Assembly: GCA_905221605.1 (NCBI GenBank)
Contig: CAJNDS010000158.1
Location: 71,531 to 104,398, forward strand
From: Symbiodinium natans
Taxonomy: Eukaryota; Sar; Dinophyceae; Suessiales; Symbiodiniaceae
Length of the DNA stretch: 32,868 nt
Direction of reading: 5' to 3'
Shown: in pieces, positions 23,101-30,023 of the stretch
How positions within the stretch are numbered: the first letter of the stretch is position 1
Layout of the letters: each line of letters starts with the position of its first letter
The notes under the pieces: model-generated
What the model was told of the DNA's origin: nothing
Databases searched by the model: none
What the model saw: only the letters and a program-made list of their open reading frames with translations
Made by a program: the position numbers and the translations under genes

Positions 23101-26100
23101 AAAAGAGGAGCATGGGGCCAGGAGTGGGCCAGGGGGCATGGAGCCAGACCATGGGGCTATGGGGCCATGAGCCATGAGCGGGAAGGGCGGCAAGCATGCA
23201 CTGGGGCCCTTTTATGGGACCATGGGGCGGAGCGGGCGGGAAGGGGGGAAGAGCGGAGGCATGCACTGGGGCCCTTTACAGTCAGCTTATCAATGGAGTC
23301 AGGGAGCATGGAGCCATGGGACCATGGGACCATGGGGCCATGGGGCCATGAGCCATGGCGGGCGGAACGGGTGCGAAGGGCAGGAAGGGCGGGAAGGACC
23401 CCTTTACAGTCAGCACGAAGCCAGCTCATAGAAAAGAGGAGCATGGGGCCAGGAGCGGGCCAGGGGGCATGGAGCCATGGGACCATGCGGCTATGGGGCC
23501 ATGAGCCATCCAATGGAGCCCTTTTATGGGACCGCCCTTTAAAGTCAGCACAAAGCCAGTGGGGGCCCTTTTATGGATGGCCAGTGAGCGGAGGGCCAGG
23601 GGCATGGAGTCATGGGACCATGCGGAGCCATGGTGGGCAGAGCGGGCGGGAAGGGTGGAGGGGGCGGGCGTGCGCTGGGGCCCTTTATGGGACCATGAGG
23701 CCACGGGCGGAGCGGGCGGGAAGGGCGGGAAGGGCGGGAAGGGCGGGGCACGGAGTGGCCGACTTCGAAAGGATTCCAATAAATCCTAATTCCTTTAGTA
23801 AGGCTCCTACTAATGTAATGAAATTCCTATCAAGTTTAATCAGATGCTTATTCATGTTAATGGGATTCGTATTTATGCTCACAATCTGAATGGTAGGTTA
23901 TTGGCCGGGGTTGAGATTGCAAATTATTGCTTGTTTGGTGCGGTGTGACATATGTCAAAGACTCCGCAGCCAAAATGCCGGGTCAATGTTCTCCCTGGTG
24001 TTATGTCATCCCCTCGCCTGCAATGGCTGGTGAATGGCCTCAGTCTGGAGGCTCGCAGCTGCATCGTGGGCTGTGGCATTAACTCCGTCATCGAAACCAA
24101 TGCTTGGGATTCACCTGAGGAGTTCCTGGAGGCTTGCAGGGGTGAACACACCAGCGAATCGGCTCTTTCTGAGTTACGTGCATTGTGGGATGCTGCTCAG
24201 GGCTCGTGTATGGCTGCGGTCAGACAGGCGATTCTGAGATCTTCAGATCCTGTCACATGTAGCCCAGATCCCGTCGCTCCTCAGTCATCTTCTCGTCTTT
24301 CGGGCGAAGCACGTTCTGTCAACGGGCCGGCAAAGCGCCGCCGTCTGAGAGCAGCCAAGCTCGATGAGGTTTCATCACACATGAACAGTTTGCAACTTCA
24401 CGAGAAGACCGCTGTCGAATCTGCCTGTCATGAGTTGTGGCAGCTGTTCTTGGAGTTGGGCGAAAGTGGCAGCCAGTGGAAGGATTACAGCTCCCTATGT
24501 GCCAGCGATAAGGACAAGTTTGCGACTATGTTCTTCGACACTTTATGCATGGTCGCTCTCACAACGCTTGGGTCCGCTCTCCGCGTGGTGCGAAGATGGA
24601 AGCGGCATTGCCTTGATTCTGGCATTCCTCCATGGTGCCCCTCTGCAGTCCACGTTGCTCTCTGGCTACGGTCGCTGCGGGAGCATGGCCCTACGGCTCC
24701 ACAAGGGCCTTGAGGGACCTTTTGTCAGGAGGTTCCTAACCTCTCATGAGGTACCTGCCTCTGGTAGCATCCCAAAGAGGATGAGCAGCTGAGGTTCATC
24801 CTCGCTGCCAGAGAACACCCCTGGCCGACTTCCTCTCACGGTTTGCACCCTCTGCACCAGAAACCCTGAGGAACTTTTGCCAGGAGGTTCATTCCTCTCA
24901 TGAGGTACAACCTCTGGTAGCATCCCAAAGAGGATGGTAGCTTAGGAGGAGGTGTTTTCCTCCCCCTGTATTATAGGGCCAAGAGGGCCATCAGATGTGC
25001 CGGTACAGAGGCACGGTTTTCACAACCCAAACACCAAGAGGGTGGATTGCATTTGTTCGCTCAACTCGGAAAAAAATACCAATGTACCAATGTACCAATG
25101 ACCAATGTTCCAATGTTCCAATGTACCAATCATTTCGGCCCATGATTGGTACATAGGATGTTTGTACCAATCATGGGCCCAAATCATTGGTACATTGGTA
25201 CATTGGTACATTGGGTCATGGGTCGTCCTTTGCACCAGTCATGGGCCCAAATCATTGGTACATTGGTACATTGGTACATTGGTACATTGGTACATTGGTA
25301 CATTGGTACATTGGGTCCTGGGTCGTCCTTTGCACCAATCATGGGCCCAAATCGTTGGTACATTGGTTCATTGGTTCGTTGCTGCGTTGGCACTGTCAGT
25401 AAACCCTAAACCCTCTGCGTATGTATGTAGGGTGTATGCGTTGCATGAAAAGGTAGAACTTCTACCGTCGCCGTGTAGGTATATGATTCTTATCGCATAT
25501 CCAATAGAGAAAGTGGAGAGGGAAGGACGGTATTCTCAAACCATAAAACTAGGAAGCATTTGATGGCATAAGGTGATGCGAAAAGATCAATTACATGTAA
25601 GCCCCAGGGAAGCGAGAACACTGTGAGCAAATACCTCTATTCGTCTAAGATTTGGGCCAAGCCGTATTCGTGTTAAATTTAGTTAAACAATAACGTTGGC
25701 TATCAACCCTAGACCCCTGCCAAGGTCACTCGACTTCTACACCAACTTCTTTGGTTTTTGGGGGGGAGTGTTCTGGGTACAGTAGCTATAATAGAACACC
25801 AAAGGTGTTTATAAACAGGGTTGGTGATTATAAACAGGTGTTGTGTTAAGTATAGTATACAAGTATATTCAATACTCATTATATCTTTTCTTTTGATCAA
25901 CACCGCATACGCCCCAGGTCGGTCCCAGGAAATAGTGAAAGGATATTGCTAAGAGTATTCTCGCATCCCCGGAGCTTATAGTCAAAGATTTTTTGCATCA
26001 CCCGATGCACTGGAATACTTCCTAGTCTTATGGCTCGAGACTTACCATCCTTCCTTCTCCATTATCTGTATTTGATATACAATACATCACCCTATATACA

Positions 26101-28737
26101 TATGATGGGGGTACTTCCTTGTACTTACTTTTCCTGCATTTCCACAGAAGGCAAGCCCTACACTCTCCAAACATAGGCATAGCCCAATGGAAATTAGGGT
26201 TGAGGGATTTACGCCTCAAGCCCTCAGAGCCTTAAACCTTTAAGGCTTAAACTTTATAGGCAGGGTTTAAACTTTATAGGGCTAACCCCGTCAGGGCTTC
26301 AGAGAGAAACCCTGAAAAACCCTAAGCCTTTACACCCTATTGAAGGTTTACATGCCTAAGCCTGAGGCATCGATTCCTAAGTTTTATATGCATTCAAACC
26401 GAAAGTCTGGGCATTTATGCCTTCAGCGCCTATAGCGTGAAAACCTTTGAACCGTTTAGAGCCCTATAGGGTTTTAGGGTTCTGACCCTAAAAGGGTTTA
26501 AGGTTCAAATGCCTAAAGCTTAAACCCTCAAGGTTCAAACTCCTTTAAACTCTCAAATCTTCACGCCTAGACCTTCAAACCTTAACCCTATAGGGTTTAA
26601 AGGTGAAGGGTGATGTGGTTCTTTGCATTTCCATGGGAGGCAAGCCCTACATATACAAACATAGGCATAACCCTATAAGAATTAGGGTTTAGGGATTTAA
26701 GCCTCCAGCCCTCTAAGCCTTAAACCTTTAAGGTTTAAACTCTCTAGGCAGGGTTTAAACCCTATAGGGCTAACCCCGTTAGGGCTTTAGAGGTAAACCC
26801 TGAAGAGCCCTAAGCCTTTAAACCCTATAGGTTTACATGCCTAAACCTGAGGCAAAGATTCCTAAACTTTATATGCGTTTAAGCCCAAAGTCATTAATAC
26901 CTTCAGCACCTATAGGGTTAAGACTTTGAACCGTTTAGAGCCCTATAGGGTTTTGGGGTTCTGACCCTAAAAGGGTTGGAGGCTTGAATGCCTAAACCTT
27001 AAACCCTTAAGGTTGAAAATTCTAATTATGCGCTTAAGTTTAAACTCCTAAATCTTAACGCCTAAACCTTTAAACCTGAACCCTATGGGGTTTAAAGGCT
27101 AAGGGTTTAGGTTTATTTGTCGGATTAAGTTTAAATGCCTAAATATTCAACCCCAAACCATTAAACCTTAAACCCTATAGGGTGCAAAGTTTAAGGGTTT
27201 ACGTCTAATTGACGGCTTAGGCTTGAATGCCTAAATCTTAAAGCCCGAGCCTTCAAAATGTATACATCTTGGAATGGGGTCTGACCCGACGTCTTAATCG
27301 AATAGTTATAAATGAGTCTTATCCTGAAAAAAGGTAACTCTTTCGGCGGACCCTTTGGGAAACATTGAGATGAAAACCCACATACTTGCGAGCAAGTCGG
27401 GCTTTTGGAAGGCCCAGAACCCGGATCATAGTGAAAGGATATTTGCTCACAGTACTCTTCCTTCCCCGGGGCCTACATGCAATAGATGTATTCGCATCAC
27501 CCTATGCCCTCAAATACTTCCCAGTCTTATGGGCGTTTCCGGGTGGTAGGGTTTCTAGATGTTTGCTGTGACTGCGTTTATGAGCAGTGGCTGTGTTTAT
27601 AAACATGGCTGTGTTTATAAACAGTAGCTGTGTCTATGGACATGGCTGTGCTATAAATTTAGGCTACACGGAAAGACTGGCTACTACTGTATGAAGACAT
27701 TGAAAGAGTGGAGGGGGGAATAGGCGGCAGCCCATATATATATATATATATATATACGTATATATTTATCAATAAACATGCGCGATGTCAAGCAGGTCTC
27801 TAGAAACACGAGAGCTCCATAGAGGCGAGCTACTTAGGGCGAACGAAAGACATGTGGGGTGTCTCGCAACGCGTGCCCGGTGCAGTTTCTCTGATTCGGC
27901 TTGAGAGAGCTGTTTCAGAGTTCTAAAGTGCTCGCGCATTCGCTCATGCCGCATGGTGCCGTGGCCAGGCTACCTGATATCAGGTTCTGAGAACAAAGAC
28001 GTGCGACGCTGAGGGGGCCTTGAGGTGGTCTAAGGAGGGATACGTCAGGCTTGTGAGGGCTTATAGCTGATGGTAGCTGCTTAGCTGGCAGGCAGCCGGA
28101 TTGTGGCAGACCAAGGTCCATATCTACCCCCTGGGAAAAGGCTCCAACTACAAGATGCAGCCGCTGAAGCACCACCAGGCTCAGCGCGGCGCGCAGTCCG
28201 GGGAGCAGTTTTAGCTGCCCACTTGTGCTCTGACGGTTCTCTGACAGTCCTGCTTCTGTGGCAGGTGCCGGTGGTGGCGGTCTCTGTGAACATGCAGGAT
28301 GAAGTGGGTCAAGTCTGAGAAAGCTCGTGTACTCGGGAGTACTCGGGAGTACTCGGGAGTACTCGGGAGTACTCGGGAGTACTCGGGAGTACCCGCAATG
28401 CCGGCAATGCCGGCAATGTGTAAAGAGCAGACGCCCCAGGACACACTCTTGGCCAGCGCCGACTCGCTCCAGCCTTATAGCGCATGGTTTCTCTCGAAGA
28501 AGCTTGGGAGAAGTGAAGCAGATTGAAGCAGATTGAAGCAGATTGAAGGAGATTGAAGCAGATTGAAGCAGATTGAAGCAGATTGAAGCAGTTAAGCATA
28601 GTTACGCATAAATATCAGCTGCCTCTTTGACACTGGCTTGCCTTAAAGCTTGCCTTATAAAGAGCACTCCTCGCTGCTGGAGGCTGGGCCGCATCGTGCT
28701 CTGGCGGCGCATGGACTTCTCGCACATACCCGACTGA
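13200..28737 (+). CDS. Seven-bladed WD40 repeat protein, WDR13-like, about 25 exons, 5' end not found
   Basis: Splicing by reading phase gives about 389 codons ending at TGA 28735-28737. Likely exons: 13200-13270, 13424-13468, 13624-13690, 13821-13873 (or 13888), 14092-14118, 14257-14286, 14399-14462, 14845-14853 (micro-exon), 14952-15015, 15349-15411, 15775-15814, 15919-15963, 16229-16261, 16339-16396, 16455-16486, 16556-16591, 16669-16687, 16903-16945, 17717-17789, 17953-17993, 18263-18309, 27969-28000, 28116-28178, 28265-28297, 28440-28465, 28683-28737. Every exon listed starts with G after an intronic AG. Donors are about 15 GC, 5-6 GA and 4 GT. The product shows seven WD-type blades and no enzyme motif, so it is probably a scaffold beta-propeller. 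Blade order and end (LLASADSLGRIVLWRR, then 8 residues) resemble WDR13 from memory; that assignment is less certain than WD40. No ATG was found for the first exon, so the N-terminus lies upstream or is missed. Confidence 0.92.
13480..13560 (+). repeat. CT-rich tract in intron
   Basis: Mostly CTCTCT on the coding strand, ending about 60 bases before the exon at 13624; probably serves as polypyrimidine tract. A similar, longer tract (13890-14040) precedes the exon at 14092. Confidence 0.8.
14845..14853 (+). other. Candidate 9-nt micro-exon of the WD40 gene
   Basis: The exon ending at 14462 and the exon starting at 14952 join in phase, but the join lacks the Gly-His dipeptide region usual before a WD blade. 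The nine bases GCCACTCGC are preceded by AG and followed by a GC donor. Inserted, they keep the frame and give LNCHSRAITSI, restoring the His at its expected place. This is inferred from phase and family pattern only; skipping it also leaves an open frame. Confidence 0.45.
17059..17151 (+). repeat. Poly-G tract of about 90 bases
   Basis: Nearly uninterrupted G, broken once by T and once by A near its end, inside the intron between exons 16903-16945 and 17717-17789. Its exact length in the genome is uncertain because such runs are hard to sequence. Confidence 0.95.
17200..17420. repeat. Two diverged copies of an interspersed repeat
   Basis: GACCATGCCCA(T/A)AACACTGG followed by ATTTACAGCG occurs at 17234 and again at 17342, about 108 bp apart, with similar flanks. 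A further copy lies at about 6715-6850 in the telomere-like field. Located in an intron of the WD40 gene. No coding capacity seen. Confidence 0.7.
18336..18410 (+). repeat. Compound microsatellite CACG, GA, TA
   Basis: CACGCA/CACACG units, then (GA)n from about 18369, then (TA)n to about 18408, followed by a poly-C run near 18416. Confidence 0.9.
18543..19372. repeat. Array of hairpin-forming foldback units
   Basis: Two hairpin types alternate. Type 1 (18603-18720, 18844-18955, 19156-19263) has arms of up to about 49 nt reading TGCCGTACTGTCCC, an A-run and CCAAAGTTTGGAGACCT, with the complement after a loop that itself contains CCTCCAGGCCCTGGAGG. Type 2 (18756-18808, about 19074-19122, 19299-19350; one copy near 18990 lacks its right arm) has arms GGGACAGTACAGC / GCTGTACTGTCCC around TTTCGAGGCCTGGGACTGC. 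All copies share the GGGACAGTACAGC word. Open frames over this array are by-products of the repeats. Confidence 0.9.
19375..19590 (+). repeat. AT-rich 22-bp repeat array, left block
   Basis: Degenerate units of about 22 bp around TTCCTATTCATTTTAATAGG. The same family in the same orientation reappears at 23765-23885, on the far side of the GC-rich satellite. Confidence 0.75.
19639..19797 (+). repeat. Tandem repeat of about 50 bp
   Basis: Three to four degenerate units containing TTTCTAAGCA, AGGCCCCTAAACTCCCTT and ATCTCTAAGCGTT. Confidence 0.8.
19840..19975 (+). repeat. GCTGATGCTCCTGATGCGC repeat
   Basis: Three related units with GCTGATGCTC(C/A)TGATGCGC and GGGGTCCCG words, about 45-50 bp apart, leading into a stretch (19976-20250) where I see no repeat or gene. 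Confidence 0.65.
20250..23760. repeat. GC-rich modular satellite with strand switches and G-quadruplex motifs
   Basis: Built from shuffled modules: (GGGCGGGAA)n or its complement; CATGGGGCCATGAGCCATGG; CCCTTTTATGGGACCATGG; CTTTAAAGTCAGCTTATCGA; and GCCAGCTAA/GTCAGCACGAAG words. The G-rich strand is + at 20250-20430, - at about 20440-21600, and + again from about 21600, making large imperfect inverted repeats centred near 20435 and 21600. Runs such as GGGCGGGAAGGGCGGG with further GGG fit the G-quadruplex pattern. Many overlapping ORFs here, up to 286 codons, consist of G/H/P/W-rich repeats without protein character. Confidence 0.93.
23765..23885 (+). repeat. AT-rich 22-bp repeat array, right block
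   Basis: Same unit family as 19375-19590 (TTCCTAT, then TTTAAT, then GG-type spacing), more diverged. It directly abuts the GC satellite on the left and the mobile-element region on the right. Confidence 0.65.
23952..24713 (+). CDS. Truncated recombinase-like mobile-element protein
   Basis: A 253-codon ATG-to-TGA frame in the giant intron, with balanced composition unlike the surrounding repeats. Residues about 205-250 (RVVRRWKRHC, then CPSAVHVALWLRSL and HGPTAPQG) resemble the N-terminal SAM-like core-binding domain of tyrosine recombinases found in repetitive dinoflagellate proteins, as far as I recall them. A basic stretch (PAKRRRLRAAK) lies near residue 127. The frame stops right after the GPTAPQG motif, so the catalytic domain with its Arg-His-Arg-Tyr residues is absent. 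It is most likely a decayed element inserted in the intron; host use is not excluded. No terminal repeats could be assigned with certainty. Confidence 0.6.
   Translation: MSKTPQPKCRVNVLPGVMSSPRLQWLVNGLSLEARSCIVGCGINSVIETNAWDSPEEFLEACRGEHTSESALSELRALWDAAQGSCMAAVRQAILRSSDPVTCSPDPVAPQSSSRLSGEARSVNGPAKRRRLRAAKLDEVSSHMNSLQLHEKTAVESACHELWQLFLELGESGSQWKDYSSLCASDKDKFATMFFDTLCMVALTTLGSALRVVRRWKRHCLDSGIPPWCPSAVHVALWLRSLREHGPTAPQGP
24711..24946 (+). repeat. Two direct repeats of about 80 bp
   Basis: Copies at 24711-24790 and 24868-24946 share TGAGG(G)A, CTTTTG(T/C)CAGGAGGTTC, CCTCTCATGAGGTAC and CCTCTGGTAGCATCCCAAAG. Each contains small self-complementary stretches (GAGGTTCCTAACCTC, CCTCTCATGAGG). The first copy begins at the stop codon of the recombinase-like ORF. 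Confidence 0.8.
25075..25390. repeat. GGTACATTGG 10-bp repeats in both orientations
   Basis: CCAATGTACC-type units at 25075-25130 face GGTACATTGG units at 25188-25215 and 25256-25317. A larger module with CATGGGCCCAAATC, TTGGTACA and GGGTCGTCCTTTGCACCA repeats about three times. The opposite orientations allow a long stem. Confidence 0.9.
25535..25645 (-). repeat. Dispersed repeat of about 110 bp, inverted copy
   Basis: The reverse complement of this segment matches 25925-26035 and 27424-27535, sharing TATTTGCTCACAGT, CCGGGGCCTACATG (with changes), CGCATCACC and ACTTCCCAGTCTTATGG-like words. Three copies within 2 kb, one inverted. Confidence 0.8.
25925..26035 (+). repeat. Dispersed repeat of about 110 bp, direct copy
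   Basis: Second copy of the family described at 25535-25645; contains AGTGAAAGGATAT, shared exactly with 27424-27535. Just upstream (25800-25850) are TTTATAAACA words that also occur after the third copy. Confidence 0.8.
26130..27100 (+). repeat. Diverged tandem duplication with a unit of about 489 bp
   Basis: The unit starts GCATTTCCA at 26136 and again at 26625. Both halves run in parallel through GGCAAGCCCTACA, AAACATAGGCATA, GGCAGGGTTTAAAC, AGGGCTAACCCCGT and TTTACATGCCTAA. Many CCCTATAGGG and AAACCCTA words suggest remote kinship to the telomere-like repeats. From 27100 to 27260 a degenerate continuation follows. Confidence 0.85.
27424..27535 (+). repeat. Dispersed repeat of about 110 bp, third copy
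   Basis: Third copy of the family described at 25535-25645, followed at 27580-27650 by three TTTATAAACA palindromic words. Confidence 0.8.
27736..27770. repeat. TA microsatellite
   Basis: About 13 TA units with an ACGTATA interruption, roughly 200 bp upstream of the end of the giant intron. Confidence 0.9.
28329..28418 (+). repeat. 10-bp tandem repeat GAGTACTCGG and 9-bp CGGCAATGC
   Basis: About six units of GAGTACTCGG, followed by three of CGGCAATGC, fill most of the 142-nt intron between exons 28265-28297 and 28440-28465. Confidence 0.95.
28515..28592 (+). repeat. 10-bp tandem repeat AGATTGAAGC
   Basis: About eight units of AGATTGAAGC (one AGATTGAAGG) inside the last intron of the WD40 gene. 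Confidence 0.95.
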
Positions 28738-28993
28738 GAGAGAGACAGATCGGAAAAGCAACTAAAAGCAGCCACATGCTAAAAGCATCTAAGTGCAAAC
28801 AAAAGTCTCCTCTCGCCCTTGCGAGTTGTTGTACGAGTTGGTTTTAGTTGGTGACAAAAAGTTGGTGACCAAGTGCGTGACAAATTTGCAAGAGAAGTTG
28901 CTTCACTCTGCGCAGCTGAACCCCTTGGCGCTTGGAGCACAGGCGTAGGGGGCAAACAGGCGAGAGGAAGCTGGCCATCAGCTGGCCATCGAT
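28738..28993 (+). other. 3' flank of the WD40 gene
   Basis: Directly follows the TGA. It starts with GAGAGAGAGACAGATCGG. No classical AATAAA signal is seen near the stop; dinoflagellate genes usually lack one. No further exon-like segment was recognised. Confidence 0.5.
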
Positions 28994-29368
28994 ATGTGTT
29001 GCAGTGCACGCCCCAGCCCGGACACCGCAGCCTCATCGTACATGTTCTCTTTGTTGCTGTCTGTTCTCTTGCCTGCTGGGCCAGCTTTCGCGTTTCTTAG
29101 CTCCGAGCTCTGCGAGCTCTGCTCCGAGCGTGAGCGAACGCTGAGAGCCTGCTCTGACAGTGACAGCCCGGCTGTGACAGCCCAGCAGAGGGCTCGAGGG
29201 CCTTCGATCAGAAGGCGGGTTTCCGAAACGTCACAGCTCCTGGACCTGCTAGGACCAGAGACGTTGTGTTCAGTGTGGGAGAAAATTGGTGCTGCAGTGG
29301 AGCTGTTGTGTGGATGTTGGGTGGCACTGGACGCTCTGCCCAGCCAGGCTTTGCCGCAGCTCCTCTGA
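28994..29368 (+). CDS. Hypothetical ORF of 124 codons
   Basis: ATG-to-TGA frame with a hydrophobic N-terminal stretch (FSLLLSVLLPAGPAFAFL) that could be a signal anchor, and a C-terminal half of ordinary composition (SQLLDLLGPETLCSVWEKI). No family recognised. It may be an exon or chance frame; a 137-codon frame runs on the opposite strand through the same DNA. Confidence 0.25.
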   Translation: MCCSARPSPDTAASSYMFSLLLSVLLPAGPAFAFLSSELCELCSERERTLRACSDSDSPAVTAQQRARGPSIRRRVSETSQLLDLLGPETLCSVWEKIGAAVELLCGCWVALDALPSQALPQLL

Positions 29369-29396
29369 GCCGCTTCTTCATTACACTGCATGAGAG

Positions 29397-29431
29397 TTCT
29401 GAGAGCGCCTGAAAGCGCCTGAGAGCGCCTC
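29397..29431 (+). repeat. 10-bp tandem repeat CTGAGAGCGC x3
   Basis: Three units (one CTGAAAGCGC), then two ATTCTACCG(T/G) words. The following 29440-30000 shows no supported gene. Confidence 0.75.
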
Positions 29432-30023
29432 TATTCTACCGGGATTCTACCGTTTCACTTTAAGTGTCTCGGCCCAGAACACGACTCCCAGACTTCGCGA
29501 GTCTCCACATGATGCTTTCGAGGGCCCTCTCTAACTCCCATGCCTTTTGCAGCTTGACTTCGTACCTGCTTCGTACCTGAGAAACAGGTGAAACAGGATA
29601 TCTCTCTTTGGCGAAGCTGGGATGTGCTTTGGGCCGAGAGCCGATACCACACCAAGCGCAGATTGGTTTCTGAGCTGTGTACAATCCAGGGTAGCCGCGG
29701 GTAGCCAGTGTAGCAACCACGTTCATCGTGCAGATGGCATTTCACATGGATTGTCCGCAACTAGCCTTGCTGGTTTTTCTATGTTGGCTTCCCATGAGTG
29801 AATGTTTCCGGGTTTCCGCCAGGACCGTGCTGAGCACGCACCCAGGCAGAGTTGACATGCAAGATTGACATGCAAGATGAAAGGCTGTTACGCTTGTGGA
29901 CTTTCGCATGCTTCGTCCAGCGATGCTCGTGTTATTCATGATCTTCTTGGTGCCAACTATTGAGTTTGCTGCCAATCATTCAAGCACTCGGAGCGTACCG
30001 GCCACGCATCAAGACTGCCAAGC

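Larger units (their letters stand above)
18310..27968 (+). other. 9.66-kb intron of the WD40 gene
   Basis: It starts with donor GC (18310-18311) and ends with AG (27967-27968). It is more than ten times longer than any other intron of the gene. It is composed almost wholly of repeat blocks listed separately, plus one mobile-element ORF on the same strand. The exons on both sides fit in phase (one base left at 18309, two bases at 27969) and in protein order, which argues for one intron rather than two genes or a misassembly. Confidence 0.85.
27969..28737 (+). other. WD40 gene: C-terminal exons, end of blade 6 and blade 7
   Basis: Five exons. 27969-28000 (YLISGSENKD) completes the codon left open at 18309. 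28116-28178 gives VHIYPLGKGSNYKM and KHHQ. 28265-28297 gives VPVVAVSVNMQ. 28440-28465 gives DTLLASADS. 28683-28737 gives LGRIVLWRR and a short tail ending in TGA. Donors are GT, GC, GA, GC. The V-W-X introns contain 10-bp tandem repeats. The match in order and phase with exons 9.7 kb upstream is the evidence that this is the same gene. Confidence 0.93.

Noticed and set aside
20161-23889. Many long ORFs (up to 286 codons) in the GC satellite
   Set aside because: Translations are repeats of GKGG, PPFPP and HGPMAPW in all frames and on both strands, which follows from the DNA repeat, not from selection on protein.
23960-23985. GCAGCCAAAATGCCG as a reverse-oriented spliced-leader relic
   Set aside because: Only a short part resembles the complement of the dinoflagellate spliced leader (AGCCAAAATG); the rest does not match and it lies within the recombinase-like ORF.
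28329-28592. Evenly spaced direct repeats as a CRISPR array
   Set aside because: Units are contiguous 10-bp tandem repeats without unique spacers, inside introns of a eukaryotic gene.
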